A stretch of DNA of 64,000 bases from Archangium violaceum (lineage in GTDB: Bacteria; Myxococcota; Myxococcia; Myxococcales; Myxococcaceae): NCBI RefSeq assembly GCF_016887565.1, contig NZ_CP069396.1:11328001-11392000 (forward strand). The letters run 5' to 3'. A program made the position numbers and the translations under genes. The notes beneath the pieces are model-generated. The model saw only the letters and a program-made list of their open reading frames with translations. It made no database searches and was not told where the DNA came from. Positions 53,121 through 63,592 of the stretch are shown here, in pieces (position 1 is the stretch's first letter; every line of letters begins with the position of its first letter).

Positions 53121-55043
53121 ATGTTAAGGGGGCACTCGATCCGACGCGGTCTGGAAGGCAGCGAGCGCTTGAGCCACGAAACAGGTCCCTCTTCAGAGCT
53201 GGCTCATTCCATCGCGGAGTTCCTTCGCCGAAGGAGGTCGGAAATCCTCGCGGCCTGGAAGGAGAGGGTCAGGGGCCCCCCGGTGCTCCAAGCCCACCTT
53301 CCCGAGTTCCTGGACGACCTCATCAAGGGGTTGCTCCAGTTGGAGGATGGGGGTGCTGGACGGCAGAGGACCGGGCCCGGTGAGGACAGACTCGAGCAGG
53401 TCATCCAGGAGTACGGGCTGCTGCAATCGGTGCTGCTCGAGTTCCTCCATCGGGAAGCGCGCCCGTCCCCGGAAGGCATCCAGCTCATCCTCGACTCCGT
53501 CAATAAAGGAATCCGCGAAGCCGCGGTCGGGCTTCAACACGCGAGAACCCAGACCGAGAAGTTGAAGTCCGGCGAACGTGAACGGCTCATCTCCGCGTTC
53601 AAGGCCGCGACGGCCGCGACCGCCATCGTCCACGGCCCCCAGTTCATCTACGAGTTCGCCAATGACGAATACCTGAGGCTCTTCCTGGGCACACGCGAGT
53701 ACCTGGGCCTGCCTCTTCGCCGCGTGTTGCCGGAGCTCGAGGGCACCGGCATCTTCGAGCAGCTCGATGAGTCCTTCCGGACGGGAAGACGGGTCGAGCA
53801 GAGCGAGGTCCCCCTCCACTTCCGCACCGCCGACGGGACCATGAAGCTCGGTTACTACACCTACACGTTCACGCCTCATTTCGATGAGTCCGGCCGTGTC
53901 CAGGGGCTGCTCCTCATGGGGATCAACGTGACCGACTACGTGCTCGCGCGTCAGGCGATCCAGCGAAGCCAGGAGCAGTTGCAACTCATCACCGATCGCC
54001 TGCCCGCCTTCGTCAGCTATATCGATCGGGAGGGCCGCTATCGGTTCGTCAACCGGACCTACGAGACCTGGTACGGAATCAAGGGCTCCGAGATGCTGGG
54101 CAAGAAGCGCCGCGACTTCACGACCGAGGAGACCGCGGATCTCGCGGAGCCCTATGAGAGGCGCGCGCTCTCCGGCGAGCCGGTGCGCTACGAGAACGTG
54201 CTGCGCAAGCCCTCGGGTGAGTACACCATCCAGGATGTCGAGTTCGTCCCCGACCGGGATTCCGAGACCGGGGAGATTCGCGGCGCCATCATCGTCGCCC
54301 ACGACATCACCGAGCAGAAGAAGAGCAGGCAGGCGCTCGAGGATGCGATCCGCGCTCGCGACGAGTTCCTGTCGATCGCCTCGCATGAGCTCAAGACCCC
54401 GCTCACCTCCATCCAGCTCCAGACCCAGATGATGAAGCGAAGCATCGAGCAGGGCCGCCCGGACGCGTTCGATCCCCCCCGGGTGACCCGGCTCGTGGTG
54501 CAGACCGACAAGAGCGTCCAGCGGCTGACCCGGCTGGTGGACGACATACTGGACATCTCCCGCATCTCCACCGGGAAGCTCACCTTCACACCGGAGACGT
54601 TCGACCTGTGTGAGCTGGCCCGGGAAGTCGTGGAGCGCATGGCCGTTCAAGCGAGCGGCGCACGCATCACCTGCGAGAGCCAGGACCAGGTCGAGGGCGC
54701 CTGGGACCGCTTCCGGATCGACCAGGTGCTCACCAACCTCGTCACCAACGCCATCCGGTACGGTCAGGGCTCACCCGTCAAGGTCACCGTCCATTGCTCG
54801 GGCCCTTACGCCGAGCTGAGGGTGCGAGACCAGGGACCGGGCATCACGCCCGAGAACCAGGAGCGGATCTTCCTGCGATTCGAGCGCGCGACGTCCGCGA
54901 GCACCGTCAGCGGCCTGGGTCTCGGGCTCTACATCTCCCGGGAGATCATCGAGCGCCATGGAGGGTCCATCCGGGTCGAGAGCGAGCCCGGCAAGGGCGC
55001 GACCTTCATCGTGAAGCTTCCCCTGAGGGTGGCGCCCCCCTGA
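53121..55043 (+). CDS. Cytosolic sensor histidine kinase: RsbRD-like N-terminus, two PAS, HisKA, HATPase
   Basis: A 640-residue soluble histidine kinase without transmembrane helices. Order: an RsbRD-like helical domain (25-145: IAEFLRRRRSEILAAWKERV and IQEYGLLQSVLLEFLHREA), PAS 1 (160-275), PAS 2 (290-400: DRLPAFVSYIDREGRYRFVN) with PAC motif, HisKA (410-475) with the phospho-acceptor His in FLSIASHELKTPLTS (H422), and HATPase with NLVTNAIRYGQ, RVRDQGPGI and GLGLGLYISREI. It lacks an adjacent response regulator. RsbRD domains act in stressosome-type signalling. The start is uncertain: ATG 53121, GTG 53091 or TTG 53169 are possible. Confidence 0.88.
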   Translation: MLRGHSIRRGLEGSERLSHETGPSSELAHSIAEFLRRRRSEILAAWKERVRGPPVLQAHLPEFLDDLIKGLLQLEDGGAGRQRTGPGEDRLEQVIQEYGLLQSVLLEFLHREARPSPEGIQLILDSVNKGIREAAVGLQHARTQTEKLKSGERERLISAFKAATAATAIVHGPQFIYEFANDEYLRLFLGTREYLGLPLRRVLPELEGTGIFEQLDESFRTGRRVEQSEVPLHFRTADGTMKLGYYTYTFTPHFDESGRVQGLLLMGINVTDYVLARQAIQRSQEQLQLITDRLPAFVSYIDREGRYRFVNRTYETWYGIKGSEMLGKKRRDFTTEETADLAEPYERRALSGEPVRYENVLRKPSGEYTIQDVEFVPDRDSETGEIRGAIIVAHDITEQKKSRQALEDAIRARDEFLSIASHELKTPLTSIQLQTQMMKRSIEQGRPDAFDPPRVTRLVVQTDKSVQRLTRLVDDILDISRISTGKLTFTPETFDLCELAREVVERMAVQASGARITCESQDQVEGAWDRFRIDQVLTNLVTNAIRYGQGSPVKVTVHCSGPYAELRVRDQGPGITPENQERIFLRFERATSASTVSGLGLGLYISREIIERHGGSIRVESEPGKGATFIVKLPLRVAPP

Positions 55044-55079
55044 CGAGACAGGCCCCATTCGACCTAGAATGGGGATGGA

Positions 55080-56063
55080 ATGATCGAACCCGCCCAGCCC
55101 ATGCCCTCCCCCGCCGGGGAGCTCGCCCCTCCCATCGATGTCACGCCCGAGGAGCGCGAGTACCAGCGGGCCCGGGTGGCCTTCTTGCTCCCGGAGCGAG
55201 CGAGCAGCGGTGCGCTCCTGCTGATGGGGACGCTCGTCCTGTTCGCGCTCTCCATGTGGGGCGAGCACGACTGGCGGTACCTGGTGCTGCTCATCTCCGT
55301 GCTGCTCTTCCACGAGCTCGGACACTGGGCCGGGATGCGGCTGTTCGGCTTCCAGGACGTGCGGATGTTCTTCATCCCCTTCTTCGGCGCGGCCGTGTCC
55401 GGGCGCAACCAGGGCGCGGAGAGCTGGAAGGAGGCACTGGTGCTCCTGCTGGGACCCGTCCCCGGCATCCTCGCGGGTTGTGGGGTGGCGATCTTCTCCG
55501 CCGCCACGAAGTCCCAGGGGCTGACGGAGGCGGCGTTGCTGCTCCTGGGCCTCAACGGCTTCAACCTCCTGCCCCTGGTGCCGCTGGATGGAGGGCGCCT
55601 CTTCCAGCTGCTCCTCTTCAGCCGCCACCGCTACCTGGAGCTCGCCTTCACCCTGCTCACCTCGCTGGCGCTGATCGGCGTGGCGCTCGCGCTCGAGACC
55701 TGGCTGCTGGCCGCGGTCGGTCTCTTCAACGTGATCGGACTGTTCCGCCAGGCGCGGCTGCTGCGTCACGTCCACGAGCTGCGCGCGGCATACCCGGGCA
55801 TGGTGCAGGGACCGGAGCGGCTCGATGACACCTCGACGCGGGCCCTCTACGACGCCTCGCTCGCGATGGCGGGCACGAGCGGTGAGCACGAGACGAATGC
55901 CTACGTGGGGCGCGCCCGGGTGATGCGGGAGCTCCACCAGCGGGTGCGGCAACACCCGCCCTCCGCGCTGGCCAGTCTCGCGCTCTCCGGCGCGTGGTTC
56001 GCGGGGCTGCTGGCGCTCCTCGTCGGGCTGGTGCTCCTGGCGTGGGCGTCCAGAGCGTCCTGA
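55080..56063 (+). CDS. Site-2 protease (M50) family membrane metallopeptidase
   Basis: A 327-residue intramembrane zinc protease. The catalytic motif is HELGHWAGM (HExxH at 78-82), and the third ligand is in NLLPLVPLDGGRL (D170), as in S2P/SpoIVFB proteins. It has about six to eight transmembrane helices and a cytoplasmic N-terminus of about 40 residues. There is no PDZ domain. Such proteases release regulators from membranes; no anti-sigma substrate is visible nearby. It lies 36 bases after the histidine kinase gene. Confidence 0.88.
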   Translation: MIEPAQPMPSPAGELAPPIDVTPEEREYQRARVAFLLPERASSGALLLMGTLVLFALSMWGEHDWRYLVLLISVLLFHELGHWAGMRLFGFQDVRMFFIPFFGAAVSGRNQGAESWKEALVLLLGPVPGILAGCGVAIFSAATKSQGLTEAALLLLGLNGFNLLPLVPLDGGRLFQLLLFSRHRYLELAFTLLTSLALIGVALALETWLLAAVGLFNVIGLFRQARLLRHVHELRAAYPGMVQGPERLDDTSTRALYDASLAMAGTSGEHETNAYVGRARVMRELHQRVRQHPPSALASLALSGAWFAGLLALLVGLVLLAWASRAS

Positions 56064-56204
56064 GCTCGGGGACGCAACCTCCGAAGGACAGGTTCCGATA
56101 ACGTGCCCGGTGTCAGGGCGCTCCGCGAGGGCGGGGCCTACGTCGGCTACTGACGGGGGCCACCCCATCACGGCGGGGGCCCGGGTGGACTAATCTGCGG
56201 TGCC

Positions 56205-59200
56205 ATGTCCCTCCCGCGCGCCCTGCTCACCGGATTCCTCCTCGCGGCCATGGCCCTGTCGGGCTGCAAGCGCGACTCCCAGGTAGACGAGAAGAAGGCC
56301 GCGGAGCCCGAGCTGCCCCGGGCGGATCCAGCCCTCTTCGCCCGCGCCGGGCTCACCGCCCCCACCACCGCGCCGGGCATGCCGGACCCGGGCACGGTGG
56401 TGCTCTCGGAGCTGCGAGAGGCCATGGCCGACCCCCAGCCCGTCACCGAGCCCGAGCTCTGGAACCTCGTGCGGGAGGCGAACTGGCGCGAGGAGGGGCA
56501 ACCGCCCGGCGAGCGGCGCGGCAAGGCGGAGCGCTCCGATGAGGAGAGCTCCACGCTGGGCTCTTCCGGAGGACAGCCTCAGCTGAGGCGCAAGAACCTC
56601 AGGAACTTCGGACAGGCGGAGGACGGGGAGGCGTCCCCCAGAATCGACATTCGGTCTCCCTCCCGAGTGGAGGCCCTGGTCCAGGAGGAGCCGCCGCCCC
56701 CGCCGGCTTCCGCTCCCGCCGCGGAACCCGTCCCGGCCCCCTCCGCGGCGCCCAAGCCCACCATCCCCGCGGACTACGCCGAGCAGCGCAGGAGGCTGGC
56801 GCAGTACGAGCGCCCGCGCGTGCTCGATCAGAAGCGGCGGGAGGTCATCCAGATCATCAAGGGAAGCGGAGCGCCCGCGAAGGCGGACGCGAAGCCCCTC
56901 GCATCCAAGAAGCTGGCGCGGCCGGAGAAGCCAGCGCCCGAGCCTGCGGACGAGCCGGCGGACGAGGCACCGCGGCCGGTGCTGCCCAAGGTGGAGTCCG
57001 CGCCGCGCATGGCCAAGGTGTTGGTGCGGGACGAGTCGGGCCGCTACCAGCCGCTGAAGGCCCGCGCGGTGCGCGTGGTGACGTACATCCAGGGCGCCCG
57101 CGCGCGCACGGTGGTGGACTACCTCTTCGAGAACGACACCCCGCGCACGCTGGAGGGCACCTTCTATTACCCGCTGCCGGGCGGGGCGACGGTGGCGGGA
57201 CTGGCGCTGTACTCGGGCGCGGTGGCGGTGGACTCGCCCTCGCTCTTCCAGTCCGCGGAGCTGCTGCCGCCGCTGGGGGACGACTCGGGGAAGCCGGAGT
57301 CGCTGGCGGCGGCGGCCCCGCCGAGCCCTCCGGGAGCGAAGCGCTCGTGGGGCGTGGCGCAGGAGGCCCGCGTCGTCGAGCAGAAGCGCGCCCGCGAGGT
57401 CTACGAGGACGTGGTGCGCCAGGGCGTGGACCCGGCGCTGCTGGAGTGGGCGGGAGCCTCGACCTTCAGCGCGCGCGTCTTCCCGCTGCCGCCAAAGTCC
57501 CTCAAGCGCGTGGTCGTCGCCTACGAGCAGACGCTCCTCTTCGATGGCCAGCACCTGCGCTACACGTGGCCGCTGCCGCCGGGAGCGGGCCAGGCGCTGA
57601 AGGTGTCGGCGCGCGTGCACGTGGACCCGAGGCACGCCGGTGAGGTGACGGTGGGCCCGGACGCGGGACAGCCGCGCACGCTCGGAGCCTGGCGGGCATG
57701 GGACCTGCCGCGGCTGAAGGGGGACGGCGCGCTGGACGTGGCGCTCACCCCGAGGAGCGCGGAGGCGGACGTGCTGGTGGGCGGGGACCCGGCGGGACTG
57801 CCCGGGCACGCCTTCTACACGCGGGTGCGGCTGCCGGAGCGGCTCACCGCGGGCAACGAGGGAGCACCCACCGGGCGCGCGGTGCTGGTGGTGGACACCT
57901 CTCTGTCCTCGGAGGAGGGCAATGCGTGGGCCCTGCAGGCGGCGCTGCTGCGCGCGCTGCTGGAGAAGGATGAGAGCCTCGGCGAGTACGCGGTGCTCCT
58001 CTTCGACGTCCGCCCGCGCTGGTTGCATGGCCCGGGCTTCCGGCGCAACACGCCCGAGGCGCGCCAGGAGACGTTCGCGGAGTTGGAGCGTGTCTATCTC
58101 GAGGGTGCCTCGCATGTGGATGGAATGCTGGCCGAGCTGGACCGGGCCAGCCGGGACTGGCTGAAGCCGGCGGCGAGCGGCGGGCGGGTGACGGCCTTCC
58201 TGCTCTCGGACGGCAACGTCACCTGGGGGCAGAGCCACGTGGACGCCCTCATCTCGAGCCACTCCGCCACGGAGACGCTGCGCTGGGTGGGCTACCGCTT
58301 CGGCGAGGCGGCGGTGAACCAGGAGCTCTTCGACGCGCTGGCCCGGGCAAGTGGAGGCCGGGTGGTGAACGTGCTGTCCGGCGCCGAGGTGGAGGCGGCG
58401 GCACGCGCGCACCGGGCGGCCTCGGTGGTGCTGGCCCGGGTGGAGGTGAAGGGCGCGCAGGTGAAGGACCTGGTGGTGGCGGGCCGGCCGCACCTCGTCT
58501 TCCCCGGGCAGGAGCTGCAGGTGGCCGGGCGGCTGGTGGGTGACGGCGAGGCACGGCTGGAGGTGGTGACGCAGGCCGCGGGAGAGGAGCGCTCGCTGGC
58601 GGTGCCGCTGCCTCGCGAGGAGGACAGCACCTTCGCCCCACGCGCCTGGGCGGAGCTGTTCGTGTCGCGGCTGGTGGCGCTGGACGACGTGAAGCTGGAC
58701 CGGATGGTGCTGGCGCTCAGCCAGCACTACCGGCTGACCAACGCGCGGGCCTCGATGCTGGTGCTGGAGTCGGAGGGGGACTACGTGCGCTACGCGGTGC
58801 GCGACGAGCAGATGGACCTCTCCGACCTGGACACGCTGAGGAAGCAGCAGGAGGACCAGCGGCGGGACGAGCTGCTGGGGCTCTCGCTGAATGGCGTGCC
58901 GGAGACGGGCCGCGAGGTGCTGCGGGTGCTGAAGGCGAAGCAGGAGGTACTGGGCTCGAAGCTGAAGGCCCAGGCCCTGCGGGACGCGCCCTACACGGGC
59001 GGCGAGGAGCGGCTCCAGGCGGAGCTGGAGTACCGGAAGGCACGGCGGGCCAACAAGGACGACGTGATGGTGTACGAGGCGGTGGCACGCAAGCGGGCCT
59101 TCGCGGGGGACACCTGGGGCGCGGTGCGGGCCCTCTCGTCACCGGTGGAGCTGCGCCCGAAGGACGCCGAGGCGCTCCGGCTGGTGGGCTACGGACTGCT

Positions 59201-59918
59201 GGCGCTCGGCCAGTACCCGGCCGCCGCGGAGCTCTTCGAGCACGTGCGCCTCAACCGTCCCTTCGAGCCCCAGTCCTACCTGGAGGAGGCCCTGGCGCTG
59301 GACGCCGCGGGGCGGCCCGCGGAGGCGGCGCGCGACTGGGAGATCGTCCTGGCCGGCTCCTGGAAGCGGCATGACGAGCAGACGAAGAAGGTGGCGGCCT
59401 TCCACTACGGCCGGATGCTGGCGGCGCTGGCGAGGCACCCCCGGCTCGTGGGCGAGATGAAGGTGCTGGAGTCGCGCCGGCGCGAGCTGGAGGAGCTCGC
59501 CAGGCAGGGACCCATCGACTACCAGCTCACCACGCACTGGAACTCGGATGGGACGGACATCGACCTGTGGGTGGTGGAGCCCACGGGAGAGAAGTGCTTC
59601 TACAAGCACAAGCGGACGTCGCTGGGCGGAGAGCTGTACTGGGACATCACGGACGGACTGGGCCCCGAGCTGTACCACGCGCGCGAGGCCGTCACGGGCA
59701 CGTACTTCGTGGTGGTGCACTACTACGGCAACAACTCGCCGAGGTACGCGGTCCCCACCGCCCTGCTGCTGGTGTCGGACCGGGACGCCTTCTCCAAGGA
59801 CGACGCGTACCAGCGGCGCTTCCAGGTGCGCATCCTGCCCAGGAAGGACGCCCGGCTGTTGCTGCGGCGCGAGGTCGTGCTGACGGAGAACGTCCCGGTG
59901 GCCAGGACGGAGGAGTGA
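56205..59918 (+). CDS. Lipoprotein with VIT, von Willebrand A, TPR-like and DUF2135 domains
   Basis: A 1237-residue lipoprotein. Lipobox LSGC (Cys21) is followed by a disordered, Pro-rich linker to about residue 265 that carries [12 protein letters not shown] at 209-220. Then comes a VIT domain (270-420: [20 protein letters not shown], and [20 protein letters not shown]), a vWA domain with MIDAS DTSLSSE (D564), a helical TPR-like section (about 930-1090), and a C-terminal DUF2135 domain (1105-1220: [19 protein letters not shown], then [12 protein letters not shown]). DUF2135 is also found in YfaP, a neighbour of the A2M YfaS in E. coli. The motif shared with the split A2M suggests a related role. 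ATG 56205. Confidence 0.85.
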   Translation: MSLPRALLTGFLLAAMALSGCKRDSQVDEKKAAEPELPRADPALFARAGLTAPTTAPGMPDPGTVVLSELREAMADPQPVTEPELWNLVREANWREEGQPPGERRGKAERSDEESSTLGSSGGQPQLRRKNLRNFGQAEDGEASPRIDIRSPSRVEALVQEEPPPPPASAPAAEPVPAPSAAPKPTIPADYAEQRRRLAQYERPRVLDQKRREVIQIIKGSGAPAKADAKPLASKKLARPEKPAPEPADEPADEAPRPVLPKVESAPRMAKVLVRDESGRYQPLKARAVRVVTYIQGARARTVVDYLFENDTPRTLEGTFYYPLPGGATVAGLALYSGAVAVDSPSLFQSAELLPPLGDDSGKPESLAAAAPPSPPGAKRSWGVAQEARVVEQKRAREVYEDVVRQGVDPALLEWAGASTFSARVFPLPPKSLKRVVVAYEQTLLFDGQHLRYTWPLPPGAGQALKVSARVHVDPRHAGEVTVGPDAGQPRTLGAWRAWDLPRLKGDGALDVALTPRSAEADVLVGGDPAGLPGHAFYTRVRLPERLTAGNEGAPTGRAVLVVDTSLSSEEGNAWALQAALLRALLEKDESLGEYAVLLFDVRPRWLHGPGFRRNTPEARQETFAELERVYLEGASHVDGMLAELDRASRDWLKPAASGGRVTAFLLSDGNVTWGQSHVDALISSHSATETLRWVGYRFGEAAVNQELFDALARASGGRVVNVLSGAEVEAAARAHRAASVVLARVEVKGAQVKDLVVAGRPHLVFPGQELQVAGRLVGDGEARLEVVTQAAGEERSLAVPLPREEDSTFAPRAWAELFVSRLVALDDVKLDRMVLALSQHYRLTNARASMLVLESEGDYVRYAVRDEQMDLSDLDTLRKQQEDQRRDELLGLSLNGVPETGREVLRVLKAKQEVLGSKLKAQALRDAPYTGGEERLQAELEYRKARRANKDDVMVYEAVARKRAFAGDTWGAVRALSSPVELRPKDAEALRLVGYGLLALGQYPAAAELFEHVRLNRPFEPQSYLEEALALDAAGRPAEAARDWEIVLAGSWKRHDEQTKKVAAFHYGRMLAALARHPRLVGEMKVLESRRRELEELARQGPIDYQLTTHWNSDGTDIDLWVVEPTGEKCFYKHKRTSLGGELYWDITDGLGPELYHAREAVTGTYFVVVHYYGNNSPRYAVPTALLLVSDRDAFSKDDAYQRRFQVRILPRKDARLLLRREVVLTENVPVARTEE

Positions 59919-59938
59919 GCACCTCCGCCCTCCGCGCC

Positions 59939-60535
59939 CTACCAGGTGAAGAACAGGTGGAACTCCAGCCCCGGCTCCCAGCTCGCCTCCAGGGAGACCG
60001 TCGTCCGGACGCTGGTGATGTTCCGGACGGTCGCCTTGTAGATGCCCAGGAGCAGCGAGGGCCCCAGCAACTCACGGAAGAACACGAGCCGGCCCTGGGT
60101 GGGACCCACGCTCTCGTACCTGCGCTCACCGTAGGAGCAGAGGAACTGGGCCGATTTCACGGAGAAGGCCAGGCGGTCATGCGCGTTGCCGCTGTCGCTC
60201 ATCCGGTAGGCCTTGATGAGCGGCAGCTGCAGGACCCGCCGCGTCATGTGCTCCCCGATGGCTTCCAGCGCCTGTCCGTACGACAGCTCGCCCCGGCCCG
60301 CCACGCGGTCCGCCGTGGCGTCGACCAGCCGCAACAGGTCCACCACGGGATACCGGGCGACCGCCACCCACTCCCACACGGGCCACGTGGCGGCGCGCAG
60401 CGACTCCGCCTGATCTCGCCCCAGCAGCTCGCTCATCGCCAGGAAGGCGCTCTCGCAGAACACCCCCGCGATCTGATCCTCGGGCCGGGCCCGCTGGATG
60501 CGCTGCCGTAGTGCCTCTCTCGTATCCTCTTGCAT
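59939..60535 (-). CDS. TIGR02265/DUF2378 family protein (myxobacterial)
   Basis: A 198-residue protein: VFCESAFLAMSELLGRDQAE at the N-terminus, YPVVDLLRLVDATADRV in the middle and AWRKRV-like basic stretches are replaced by YRMSDSGNAHDRLAFSVKSA and FFRELLGPSLLLGIYKATVR at the C-terminus. This pattern is the TIGR02265/DUF2378 family, which is found almost only in myxobacteria. Function unknown. Starts at ATG 60535; cotranscribed with the TerB-like gene upstream (46 bases apart). Confidence 0.8.
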   Translation of the reverse strand: MQEDTREALRQRIQRARPEDQIAGVFCESAFLAMSELLGRDQAESLRAATWPVWEWVAVARYPVVDLLRLVDATADRVAGRGELSYGQALEAIGEHMTRRVLQLPLIKAYRMSDSGNAHDRLAFSVKSAQFLCSYGERRYESVGPTQGRLVFFRELLGPSLLLGIYKATVRNITSVRTTVSLEASWEPGLEFHLFFTW

Positions 60536-60581
60536 CCACTCCCCTCCCCCTGTGCCTCCGGATGCGGCCAGGACCCTCGGG

Positions 60582-60917
60582 TCAACGCTCGGGGCTCAAG
60601 ATGATGCGCAGCTCCTCGAGCATCTCCTGCTCGGAGGCCTGCAACTGGCCGTCGCTCGCGATGAGCGCGCGGGCCGCTTCGAATACCTCGTCCGGGCGAT
60701 CTCGCAGCAGCGCCAGGTCCGGCGCCGGGGGCGGCGCGTTGCTCTCCAGGGCCTTCTTCAGGGCGGCCACCTCCCGCTCCGGCACCCCCCAACTGCGCGC
60801 CGAGCCGAGCAGCAGTCCCGCCTCCCGCTCGTCGATCCGACCGTCACTCCAGGCCAGCTGGAGCATCAGCTTGAGCACCTCGATGTTGAAGTCGTCCTCG
60901 GCGGCACGCCTGGCCAT
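60582..60917 (-). CDS. TerB-like (tellurite resistance/DjlA-N) helical protein
   Basis: A 111-residue all-helical protein: FNIEVLKLMLQLAWSDGRID, EREAGLLLGSARSWGVPERE, and LIASDGQLQASEQEMLEELR. The repeated S/A-D-G-x-(I/L) acidic turns are the TerB/DjlA-N metal-binding loops (two of them, about residues 23-28 and 87-92). Widespread in bacteria as small sensors or cochaperone parts. ATG 60917 is chosen because GGGAGG lies eight bases upstream; the frame is open to 61160. Confidence 0.75.
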   Translation of the reverse strand: MARRAAEDDFNIEVLKLMLQLAWSDGRIDEREAGLLLGSARSWGVPEREVAALKKALESNAPPPAPDLALLRDRPDEVFEAARALIASDGQLQASEQEMLEELRIILSPER

Positions 60918-61449
60918 GCGACATCCTCCCAGGAACGAGCCTCGCCGTTCCCGCAGCGGGCGTCCACAGCGTGTTCGACCGTCCTGCGGCACACACCCCG
61001 CCCGGGCCCCACCCCGGGCTCCTGCCCACCCGGCGACACCCCGGCGGCGGCCGGGGCCTCGCAATTCCCAAAAACCCAGCAATCCCTCGCATGCGGCGGC
61101 CAGGGCCTCACGTCCCGAGGCAATTGATGCGGCGTAGCTGCAGCTCCGCCAGCCCGGCAAAAGCCTGACAAGCCTCCGCGCGCACCCTGCAAGTCATTGT
61201 TTGCCCGACTCCACGCGGGAGCCGTTTTCCCTGAGATATACCGGGGTTCCAGGGTCTCGACCCGACGGAGCGGAGTTTTCCAGCCACGCCGGGCGCGCGC
61301 AAAACGCTGGGCAAAGAATGGCAGCCGCACTTGACGAAAAGAGTGCCTGGGCGTTCTCATTTTCGTGCAAGGGATTACCCTCTCGTGGAACAAGAAAGAC
61401 CACGATGAGGCAGCGCCCTCGCCGCCGCGTCCCCGAAGGAGGAGGAGCC
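60918..61449. other. Intergenic region, 532 bases, divergent promoters
   Basis: Between the TerB-like gene (minus) and the PilZ gene (plus). The left part (60918-61130) is very GC-rich and contains no credible gene; the right part (61180-61400) is the lowest-GC stretch of the right end and holds a promoter candidate at 61331-61360. Frames such as 61201-61449 read into the PilZ gene but lack a plausible start and codon bias. Confidence 0.6.
61331..61360 (+). promoter_or_regulatory. Sigma-70-type promoter candidate for the PilZ gene
   Basis: TTGACG at 61331-61336 (5 of 6 to the -35 consensus), an 18-base spacer, and TCTCAT at 61355-61360 (4 of 6 to the -10). It lies about 90 bases before the PilZ gene start. 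Weak evidence by eye. Confidence 0.3.
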
Positions 61450-63552
61450 ATGAGCAGTACAGACCTCGAGACCCCGGCTGGAACGGTGCTCGCCGCCGGG
61501 AGCTACTCGGGCTACTCGCTGCACGCCCAGGGTCCCGAGGAGGGTATCAACCTCATCCTGTCCCAGCCCGGCATCAGCTGCAGCCGGGTGACGCGCCTGA
61601 GCCCCACCTCGGTGTGGGCCATCCCCTCACCGGGTGCCGAGCTCCCCTCCCGCGAGCGGCCCCTCCACCTGCTGCTGGATGGCAACGGCCACACCATCGG
61701 TCCGCTGCGGGGTGAGATTCTGTGGAGCGACTCGCGCCGGTACGACGCGCCCCTGGGCATCCAGCTGGTGGGGGTGTCCCTGGAACAGGGGCAGCAGATC
61801 CTCTCCCTGCTGGACGCGGAGGCCCGGAGGGGACGCGCCCGCCCCGCGGTCTCGCCGCTGCCCATCGAGGAGGCCCTCGTCCAGCCCGAGCGCATCCGCT
61901 CCGTCCTCAAGTCCGTGTGCGTGATGAAGCACCAGGGCCTGCTGCGGCAGCTGGGCCGCACCCTGCGCGTCACCCTGGAGTACTTCGACGTCGAGTCCTC
62001 CCAGCTCCACTGGCGCCGGGAGGATCCGGAGCTCGACTGGGGCGCGGCGCCCTATGACATCGAGGTGGTGGGCTACAACTCGGCCTACCGGATGCGCGTG
62101 CCGGCGCTCGAGGTGCGCGGGGACCGGATGATCACCCCCATGCCCCGGCGGCTGTGGAAGGTGCGCCACCGCTGGCACCGGCGCGTCCCCGCCCCCGCCG
62201 GCCTCCGGGCCCGTTTCCAGCACCCGCTGTGGAACCAGCTGGGACCCCGGGAGCGAGAGGTCCTGGACCTCTCCTTCAGTGGCATGGGCCTGCGGGGCGT
62301 CCCCGAGGACCTCGTCTTCCCGGGCCTCCTCCTCCAGCCCATCGAGGTCTGGGGCGATGACGACGAGCCCATCCTCCTGCGCGGCGAGGTGCGCCACGTG
62401 GCGGACAAGCAGCCGGAGGGGCAGCGGATGTACGGCCTGCAGGTGACGCCCTGCACGCCCATGGACGAGTCGCGCTGGGTGCACCTCGTCTCCCAGGCGC
62501 TCTGCCCCTCCACGCGAGGGGGCGCGGAGCTGCTCGAGCCGCTGTGGGAGCTCTTCGTCGACTCGGGCTACTTCAACCTGGCCGGCAAGACGACGGAGCA
62601 CTTCGAGGAGCTGCGCACCGGCTTCATGCACCTGAGCCACCGCGCCGCGCACCTGCCCCGGCTCTTCTGCCAGACGGTGTGGCCCTCCGAGCGAGGGGTG
62701 GAAGCCACGCTGTCCTCCGTGCGCCCCTACCGTCACAGCTGGCTGGTGCACCAGCTCGCCAAGCGCTCCGGAAAGCCCGCCGTGGACGTGCCGCCCGGGC
62801 AGATCCTGCGCGACATCCACGTGCGCACGCTGGAGCACTCGCAGAGCGATCCCCACTTCCGGTGGCTGATCGCCTACGCCGAATCCACCGTCCCCCTCAT
62901 GGAGCGCGTCCACATCCCCTACGCCCAGGCCCAGGTCCCGAGCGGCGACGCGCTGGTCATGCCCGTGCGCCTCATGGACGTGAGCTGCGAGGAGGAGAGC
63001 GGACTGCCCGCGGACGGGCTGGACATCGGCCCCGCCACCTCCTCGGAGAAGCTGCGGCTGGCGGAGGAGATCGCCCGCACCCGCCCGGCCTGCTACGTGG
63101 ACGCGCTGGACTTCTCGCGCGAGCGGATGGACATGGGGGACGCGGCGGAGACGTGGCTGGAGGCCGGGCTGGAGCGCGAGCGCCGCATCCTGGTGGCCCG
63201 CCGCGACGGCGTGGCGCTGGCCGCCATCGTCCTGGAGCTGGGACCTCCCGGGACGAACCTCTTCCGCCTGCTGGACGCCGCGCGCCTGTTCCCGCTCGCA
63301 CCCGACGGCCGGGACGCCTACGTCGCCCTGCTGGACGAGGCCCGCCGCTGGTACGCGCGCCGGGGCCGCTCCTCCTTCGTCTTCCTGCGCGAGGACGAGG
63401 ACGACAGCTACGCCGCCGCCGCGCGGCTGCATGACGAGCCCGGTACCCGGCCCTGCCTCTGGCTGCTGTCGGCCCGGCTGCTTCCCGAGTTCCTCGAGTA
63501 CGTGAGCGAGGCGACCGTGGGTCGCCTGATGCCCACCCACCGCAACCCCTGA
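61450..63552 (+). CDS. Large PilZ-domain protein with GNAT-like C-terminus
   Basis: A 700-residue soluble protein. An N-terminal region (35-125: QPGISCSRVTRLSPTSVWAI) looks like a degenerate PilZ domain. A clearer PilZ domain lies at about 255-345: RARFQHPLW, then VLDLSFSGMGLRGV (the [D/N]-x-S-x-x-G motif that binds cyclic-di-GMP) and ILLRGEVRHVADKQPEG. The last 250 residues (from LRDIHVRTLEHSQSDPH) resemble a GNAT-type acetyltransferase fold: SGLPADGLDIGPATSSEKL, LEAGLERERRILVARRDGVA, LAAIVLELGPPGTNLFRLLD. So it may be a c-di-GMP-controlled transferase. ATG 61450 is supported by AAGGAGGAGGAGCC. The next gene starts 40 bases downstream. Confidence 0.7.
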   Translation: MSSTDLETPAGTVLAAGSYSGYSLHAQGPEEGINLILSQPGISCSRVTRLSPTSVWAIPSPGAELPSRERPLHLLLDGNGHTIGPLRGEILWSDSRRYDAPLGIQLVGVSLEQGQQILSLLDAEARRGRARPAVSPLPIEEALVQPERIRSVLKSVCVMKHQGLLRQLGRTLRVTLEYFDVESSQLHWRREDPELDWGAAPYDIEVVGYNSAYRMRVPALEVRGDRMITPMPRRLWKVRHRWHRRVPAPAGLRARFQHPLWNQLGPREREVLDLSFSGMGLRGVPEDLVFPGLLLQPIEVWGDDDEPILLRGEVRHVADKQPEGQRMYGLQVTPCTPMDESRWVHLVSQALCPSTRGGAELLEPLWELFVDSGYFNLAGKTTEHFEELRTGFMHLSHRAAHLPRLFCQTVWPSERGVEATLSSVRPYRHSWLVHQLAKRSGKPAVDVPPGQILRDIHVRTLEHSQSDPHFRWLIAYAESTVPLMERVHIPYAQAQVPSGDALVMPVRLMDVSCEEESGLPADGLDIGPATSSEKLRLAEEIARTRPACYVDALDFSRERMDMGDAAETWLEAGLERERRILVARRDGVALAAIVLELGPPGTNLFRLLDAARLFPLAPDGRDAYVALLDEARRWYARRGRSSFVFLREDEDDSYAAAARLHDEPGTRPCLWLLSARLLPEFLEYVSEATVGRLMPTHRNP

Positions 63553-63592
63553 CGTGAAGTGCAGTACCAGCTGTACCCAAGGAGTAGGCACC

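Noticed and set aside
56190-58727. 845-codon minus-strand frame antisense to the VIT/vWA lipoprotein gene
   Set aside because: His/Arg/Gln-rich low-complexity translation with no motif; a GC-bias shadow. The plus strand has clear domains.
61321-61345. Sigma-54 promoter (TGGCAG ... TTGACG near the PilZ gene)
   Set aside because: The GG and GC elements are not at the required 10-base spacing; the second element is GA, not GC.
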